Shown piece by piece: positions 59,242 to 64,000 of a stretch of DNA of 64,000 bases. A program made the translations under genes and the position numbers. The notes below the pieces were generated by a model, which saw nothing but the letters and a program-made list of their open reading frames with translations, was not told where the DNA came from and ran no database searches. The stretch covers positions 224,820 through 288,819 of the forward strand of contig JAPKAD010000001.1 of NCBI GenBank assembly GCA_028825445.1, read 5' to 3'. This DNA is from Octadecabacter sp. (GTDB lineage: Bacteria > Pseudomonadota > Alphaproteobacteria > Rhodobacterales > Rhodobacteraceae). Position 1 is the stretch's first letter; each line of letters begins with the position of its first letter.

Positions 59242-61038
59242 TTATATCGGCGCACAGGCGCCATTCAGCCACTTCAGTGCTGCCCCGTCCACAAGTGGAG
59301 CTATTTTATTTAGTGTATCAGAATGATAACTATCAATCCAAGTGCGTTCTCCGCTGGACAACAATTTATGGTCAATGAGGCGGCGATCCAGTGGGACGAA
59401 AGTCAGTGTTTCAAAATCCAGCATGTGGCGTTCATCACCGCCAGAAATTGCGTCAGCCTCTTTAACAACGATTAGGTTTTCGATGCGGATGCCGAATGCG
59501 CCTTCGCGGTAATAACCTGGTTCATTTGATAAAATCATACCAACTTCAAGCGGAGTTTTGGCATTCCGCGACAAACCTTGTGGCCCTTCATGCACCGACA
59601 AATAGGCGCCAACTCCGTGGCCCGTACCGTGATCGTAATCCAATCCTGCCAGCCACAATGGGTAGCGGGCTAATGCATCTAGATCGGATCCTGCCACACC
59701 TCCTGATTTATGGTTCGGAAAACGCACTCGGCTGATAGCAATCATGCCTTGTAATACGCGCGTATAGCAGGATTTTTCGGTCTCGCTTACGTCGCCAATT
59801 GCAATAGTGCGGGTGATGTCGGTGGTGCCATCCAGATACTGTCCTCCGGAATCAATCAGTAAAAGTTCGCCAAGGTTTATGGGACGGTTGGTGTCTTCAT
59901 TTACCCGGTAATGTACGATGGCCCCGTTGGGTCCCGCGCCGCAGATGGTTTCAAATGAAATGTCGAGTAAAACATTAGTATCACGCCTATACCCTTCAAG
60001 CGCTTTGACAACATCGATCTCCGTCAAACCACCTCTTGGAGCCGCGTAATCAAGCCATGCCAAAAATTGCACCATCGCTGCGCCGTCGCGTAAATGTGCG
60101 TTTCGGGCACCGTTGATTTCGGTGGAGGTCTTACGGGCTTTTGGCAATATACAGGGATCTTGGTCAGCAATGATTTTTTTGTGCTCAAGGGCCTGATGAA
60201 TTGCAAATGGTGTTCGATTTGGGTCCAGTCTGACAGGTGCGGCTGCTGTAACAAGAGTTTGAATCATCTGATCCAGCTTCACAATTGTCACTCCAACGTC
60301 CAGTGCTAAATCTTTCGCCTGTGATAGCTCACAAAACAGTGTAACGTCACTGTTGGCTTTTAGCAGAGCCATTGCGTGTGGTACTGGATTGCGTCGAACG
60401 TCCGAACCTCGAATGTTGAGTAACCATGCTATCGAATCCGGTGACGAAATCAACGCTGCCGCCTGCCCAGCATCGCGCAATTCTTTTCCCAATCGCGTAC
60501 GCTTGCTTTGGGATGTTTCACCAGCCATATTTTCAGAATAAACTGTAAAAGGCGCGTTGGGTGGATCAGGGCGATCCAACCAAATTTCATCGACTAAGTT
60601 TTGCGTTGCCACTAAAGAAATGCCTGTCCCATGCAACCCTTTTTCTAAAGCTTCCATTTGCGCTATAGTGTGTAGCCAGGGATCAAATGCCAGCCTTAAG
60701 ACGCCGCTTTGATCTCTTAACCATTCGGCTAATTGCACCTCCGGCCAATGGACGGGTGTGAAAACATCCGCTACCTGGTTGCGCATCTGCACGCGGTATC
60801 TTCCGTCAATGAACACACCAGCGACATCTGCCAACACACAGGCAAACCCTGCTGATCCAGTGAAACCAGTCAGCCACATCAGGCGCTCATCGCAAGGAGC
60901 AACATATTCGCCTTGAAACCGGTCAGCGCGTGGGACAATAAACCCATCAATTTTTTGTGCCTTCATTTCAGCGCGAAGGGCTGTTAGTCGTAAAGGACCC
61001 GTTTTGGGTGATGAAGCTACATTAAACGTCTGAAACAT
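59242..61038 (-). CDS. Xaa-Pro aminopeptidase (M24B)
   Basis: A 598-residue pita-bread metallopeptidase cleaving N-terminal residues before proline. Two creatinase-like N-terminal domains (1-300) precede the catalytic domain. Metal ligands are D396 (LLLIDSGGQ), D407 (TTDITR), H474 (GTGHGVGAY), E506 (LSNEPGYY) and E520 (IRIEN). This is the long eukaryote-like form common in Rhodobacterales. I start at ATG 61038; a TTG at 61050 in frame adds four residues. Confidence 0.95.
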   Translation of the reverse strand: MFQTFNVASSPKTGPLRLTALRAEMKAQKIDGFIVPRADRFQGEYVAPCDERLMWLTGFTGSAGFACVLADVAGVFIDGRYRVQMRNQVADVFTPVHWPEVQLAEWLRDQSGVLRLAFDPWLHTIAQMEALEKGLHGTGISLVATQNLVDEIWLDRPDPPNAPFTVYSENMAGETSQSKRTRLGKELRDAGQAAALISSPDSIAWLLNIRGSDVRRNPVPHAMALLKANSDVTLFCELSQAKDLALDVGVTIVKLDQMIQTLVTAAAPVRLDPNRTPFAIHQALEHKKIIADQDPCILPKARKTSTEINGARNAHLRDGAAMVQFLAWLDYAAPRGGLTEIDVVKALEGYRRDTNVLLDISFETICGAGPNGAIVHYRVNEDTNRPINLGELLLIDSGGQYLDGTTDITRTIAIGDVSETEKSCYTRVLQGMIAISRVRFPNHKSGGVAGSDLDALARYPLWLAGLDYDHGTGHGVGAYLSVHEGPQGLSRNAKTPLEVGMILSNEPGYYREGAFGIRIENLIVVKEADAISGGDERHMLDFETLTFVPLDRRLIDHKLLSSGERTWIDSYHSDTLNKIAPLVDGAALKWLNGACAPI

Positions 61039-61086
61039 GCTGCGTCCCAACTTCTTTTGTTTTTAGATGTCTTAATTATATAGTAC

Positions 61087-62961
61087 TTAGCCAGCCTTAC
61101 GCATCCTCAAAATCCGCGCTCTTTTACGTGGGTCTGGCTCAAACAATCCTGCAAGTTGTTCTGTCATTGCGCCAGCTAATTGTTCCACATCGGTTATCGT
61201 GACCGCCTTATCGTAGTAACGTGTCACGTCGTGACCAATGCCGATTGCGATCAGTTCAACAGCTTTGCGTTTCTCGACCATTGCAATTACGTCACGTAAA
61301 TGCTTTTCTAAATAATTTGCTGGGTTTACGGACAAAGTTGAGTCGTCAACAGGGGCCCCATCACTGATTACCATAAGCACTTTGCGTGCTTCTGGACGTG
61401 CTGCTAAGCGTCGGTGCGCCCATTCCAGCGCCTCACCGTCAATATTTTCTTTTAGTAGGCCTTCTTTCATCATCAAACCTAGATTATCGCGGCTGCGACG
61501 CCAAGGTGCGTCTGCGCGTTTATAGATGATGTGGCGCAAATCATTCAAACGACCGGGCTGTTGCGGGCGACTTTCTGCCAGCCAGCCTTCGCGGCTTAGC
61601 CCTCCCTTCCAAGCCTTCGTCGTAAAGCCTAGGATCTCGACTTTCACTTGACAGCGTTCGAGTGTTCGAGCGAGGACGTCTGCGCAAATCGCTGCAATTG
61701 ATATAGGACGGCCTCGCATTGACCCTGAATTATCTAGTAACAAAGTTACGCATGTATCTCTAAACTCAGTATCCTGTTCAACCTTGAACGACAATGGTGT
61801 AGTTGGATTCGCTACAACCCGCGCCAATCGACCAGCATCCAAAATTCCTTCTTCTTGATCAAATGACCAACTGCGGTTTTGTTGTGCCTGAAGGCGCCGT
61901 TGAAGTTTATTTGCTAGCCGAGAGACAGCCCCCTTAAGTGGTTCTAATTGTTGATCGAGATAAGCCCGCAGGCGTTCTAATTCAGCAGGTTCTGCCAAAT
62001 CTTCGGCACCAATTTCTTCGTCGTGGTCTGTTGAATAGACAATATAATTAGGATCTGCATCTGATACTGGTTGCGGCGCGGGGGGCTCCACTGGTGCCTC
62101 TCCCTCAGGCATGTCAGCTTCTTCTGCCATCTCGGATTCTGCGCTATCATCCATGGATAATTGTGCTTCAGCAGCGTCTTGCTGTTTTTCTTGGTCTTGT
62201 TCTGGTGAGCCTTCAGTCTCGTCCTCATCACCCTCGTCTTGACCCGCACTGTCTGGCTCGTTCTCGTCCTCATCCCCGTTGTTGGCATCGTCTTCGTCGT
62301 CGCCGATGTCGTCAGGATCATCGCCCAATTGGTCACCAAAGCCCATGTCAGAAATGATTTGGCGCGCAAATTTGGCAAATGCAGCTTGATCTTCAAGAGT
62401 GCCTTGCAACCCTTCGAGGGTACCACCTGCATTTTCTTCGATAAATCCACGCCACAATTCCATGACGTTGGCAGCAGCCTTGGGCATATCGCGGCCAGTG
62501 GCTAGGTGTCGGATAAGGTACCCCGCAGCTGTTGCGAGCGGAGCTTCCGTTGCTTCGCGGATTTGATCGTAGCCCTTGCGGATGGCCTCATTGTTGATTT
62601 TTGCGTCAATGTTGCCAGCGGTGCCAGGCATATGGCGGGCACCCACTGCCTCGACCCGCGCGTGTTCCATTGAAGAATAAAGGTCCTGTGCCATCTGGCC
62701 CTGTGGCATATATTTTGCAGCAATCTTAGCGTTGTGGTATCTGTGGCGCAGGGCAAATGCGTCTGCAGTACCGCGTGCGATTAATACTTCGTCACGTGTC
62801 ATGCGGCGGCTAACCTGTGGCAAGCGGACGTTTTCTGTCGTGGCTCCAGGGGGGTCTACAGTAAATGTAACTGTCAATTCGGGATCATTTGCAATGACTT
62901 TAGTGGCCTCAGCTAAGGCTTTTTTGAACGGATCAGCTGGATTGTCGGTTGGTCTATTCAT
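61087..62961 (-). CDS. cobT: Aerobic cobaltochelatase subunit CobT
   Basis: A 624-residue subunit of the CobNST complex that inserts Co2+ into hydrogenobyrinate diamide during aerobic B12 synthesis. The N-terminal domain (1-205) is followed by a strongly acidic low-complexity region (about 207-300, many Asp/Glu) and a C-terminal VWA domain with MIDAS motif D410-N-S412-G-S414 ([12 protein letters not shown]). An 88-base gap separates it from cobS. Confidence 0.96.
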   Translation of the reverse strand: MNRPTDNPADPFKKALAEATKVIANDPELTVTFTVDPPGATTENVRLPQVSRRMTRDEVLIARGTADAFALRHRYHNAKIAAKYMPQGQMAQDLYSSMEHARVEAVGARHMPGTAGNIDAKINNEAIRKGYDQIREATEAPLATAAGYLIRHLATGRDMPKAAANVMELWRGFIEENAGGTLEGLQGTLEDQAAFAKFARQIISDMGFGDQLGDDPDDIGDDEDDANNGDEDENEPDSAGQDEGDEDETEGSPEQDQEKQQDAAEAQLSMDDSAESEMAEEADMPEGEAPVEPPAPQPVSDADPNYIVYSTDHDEEIGAEDLAEPAELERLRAYLDQQLEPLKGAVSRLANKLQRRLQAQQNRSWSFDQEEGILDAGRLARVVANPTTPLSFKVEQDTEFRDTCVTLLLDNSGSMRGRPISIAAICADVLARTLERCQVKVEILGFTTKAWKGGLSREGWLAESRPQQPGRLNDLRHIIYKRADAPWRRSRDNLGLMMKEGLLKENIDGEALEWAHRRLAARPEARKVLMVISDGAPVDDSTLSVNPANYLEKHLRDVIAMVEKRKAVELIAIGIGHDVTRYYDKAVTITDVEQLAGAMTEQLAGLFEPDPRKRARILRMRKAG

Positions 62962-63049
62962 TGCTCACTTTCCGCGGTCTCATCTACCCTGATGGGTGTC
63001 TTCAAGTTTTTTTTTGAAGACGAATTATTGGGAATAGATAAGGATGCCG

Positions 63050-64000
63050 TCATACCAAGCTCTGGCTTGCCGCACTTTCAGGCAGTTCTTCGTCAAAACA
63101 ACGCTGGTAAAATTCTGCGACAGTCTGACGTTCTAATTCGTCGCATTTGTTCAGGAAAGACAGACGGAATGCGTAGCCTACGTCTTGGAAGATGCGCGCG
63201 TTTTCTGCCCATGCTATGACGGTCCGTGGCGACATGACCGTTGAAAGATCGCCGTTCATAAACGCTGTTCGAGACAAGTCAGCTACAGTGACCATCTGTG
63301 AAATAATTTTGCGGCCATTATCGTTATTATAAGTCGGTGCCTTGGACAGCACTATTTGCGTTTCAGCATCATGGGATAAATAGTTTAATGTAGCAACAAG
63401 AGACCAACGGTCCATCTGCGCTTGGTTGATTTGTTGTGTGCCGTGATAAAGGCCCGTCGTGTCACCCAAACCAACGGTGTTGGCAGTGGCAAAGAGGCGA
63501 AAATTGGGGTTGGGCTCGATGATTTCGTTCTGGTCCATCAAAGTAAGTTTGCCATCTGCTTCAAGAACACGCTGTATAACGAACATTACGTCAGCGCGAC
63601 CCGCATCGTATTCATCAAACACAATTGCCACTGGGTTGCGCAACGCCCATGGTAATATCCCTTCGTGGAATTCAGTAACCTGAACACCGTCGCGTAGCTT
63701 GATCGCGTCTTTGCCAATTAAATCGATACGTGAAATATGTGAATCTAAATTTACCCGCACGGTTGGCCAGTTTAGCCGCGCGCCAACTTGTTCAATATGC
63801 GTTGATTTACCTGTGCCATGGTAGCCTTGCACCATGACGCGACGATTGTAGCCGTAGCCTGCCAAAATCGCCAATGTTGTATCAGGGTCAAATTTATATG
63901 TTGGATCAATCACGGGTACACGGTCCCCCGCGCCTTTTGGAAAGCCTTTGACCTTCATATCCGTGTCGATGCCAAACACTTCACGGACAGAAATCTCTTC
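63050..64000 (-). CDS. cobS: Aerobic cobaltochelatase subunit CobS (5' end beyond window)
   Basis: A 316-residue C-terminal portion of an AAA+ ATPase that drives cobalt insertion with CobT and CobN. The visible start of the chain, [12 protein letters not shown], continues to the right edge, so the true start is outside. [13 protein letters not shown] is the Walker [14 protein letters not shown] the Walker B, and [13 protein letters not shown] the sensor region. The C-terminus [11 protein letters not shown] is the family ending. Confidence 0.96.
   Translation of the reverse strand, partial: EEISVREVFGIDTDMKVKGFPKGAGDRVPVIDPTYKFDPDTTLAILAGYGYNRRVMVQGYHGTGKSTHIEQVGARLNWPTVRVNLDSHISRIDLIGKDAIKLRDGVQVTEFHEGILPWALRNPVAIVFDEYDAGRADVMFVIQRVLEADGKLTLMDQNEIIEPNPNFRLFATANTVGLGDTTGLYHGTQQINQAQMDRWSLVATLNYLSHDAETQIVLSKAPTYNNDNGRKIISQMVTVADLSRTAFMNGDLSTVMSPRTVIAWAENARIFQDVGYAFRLSFLNKCDELERQTVAEFYQRCFDEELPESAASQSLV

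Overview
The window looks like a chromosome segment of a Rhodobacterales (Roseobacter-group) alphaproteobacterium. The evidence is the gene order of the division/cell-wall (dcw) cluster, aerobic cobaltochelatase genes cobS-cobT, a DUF1127 gene followed by CcsR-like small RNAs, a pyruvate carboxylase of alphaproteobacterial type, and small families usual in that group (DUF2147 beside his genes, a HI0933-type flavoprotein between murD and ftsW). Base composition is moderate. Many spacers are long and AT-rich and contain decayed genes, so coding density in the first half is lower than usual for free-living relatives.

Positions 1-11400 are accessory and partly eroded. They hold the 5' part of a large unknown protein running off the left edge, metY, a DxD glycosyltransferase-like protein, a sulfatase, a frameshifted alpha/beta-hydrolase-like pseudogene, one decayed IS3-family element, and two relics of IS5-family transposases. 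Two strong rho-independent terminators stand in gene-free DNA here. Positions 11400-20500 carry tRNA-Tyr, rlmB, a CoA-binding protein, the his genes hisB-hisH / hisA-hisF-hisE plus a Dabb protein (DUF2147 lies between the two his blocks on the other strand), a GNAT acetyltransferase, tRNA-Gly and 1.6 kb with no convincing gene. Positions 20500-29400 carry pyruvate carboxylase diverging from a UvrD/PcrA helicase, then DUF1127 with three CcsR-like hairpins, then the Mrp/ApbC Fe-S carrier.

Positions 30159-55590 are a long run of envelope and division genes on the + strand: mraZ, rsmH, ftsL, ftsI, murE, murF, mraY, murD, ftsW, murG, murC, a small membrane protein, murB, ddl, ftsQ, ftsA, ftsZ, lpxC, bamD, recN. 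It is interrupted only by two minus-strand genes (HI0933-like flavoprotein and RsmJ-like methyltransferase) between murD and ftsW. Together these make lipid II from UDP-MurNAc precursors, build the divisome, start lipid A synthesis (LpxC) and assemble outer-membrane proteins (BamD). The right end (55600-64000) holds an FAD-linked D-lactate/glycolate-type dehydrogenase, a ClC chloride transporter, DUF427, aminopeptidase P and the cobaltochelatase pair cobT-cobS, with cobS running off the right edge.

Most notable: (1) a DUF1127 gene followed by three tandem hairpins, each exposing an anti-Shine-Dalgarno-like CCUCC-type loop, matching the ccaF1-CcsR (cuckoo RNA) arrangement; (2) a structured, GC-richer block just upstream of mraZ that may be an unannotated RNA; (3) an unbroken 432-codon minus-strand frame at the left edge; (4) orphan terminators in decayed DNA.
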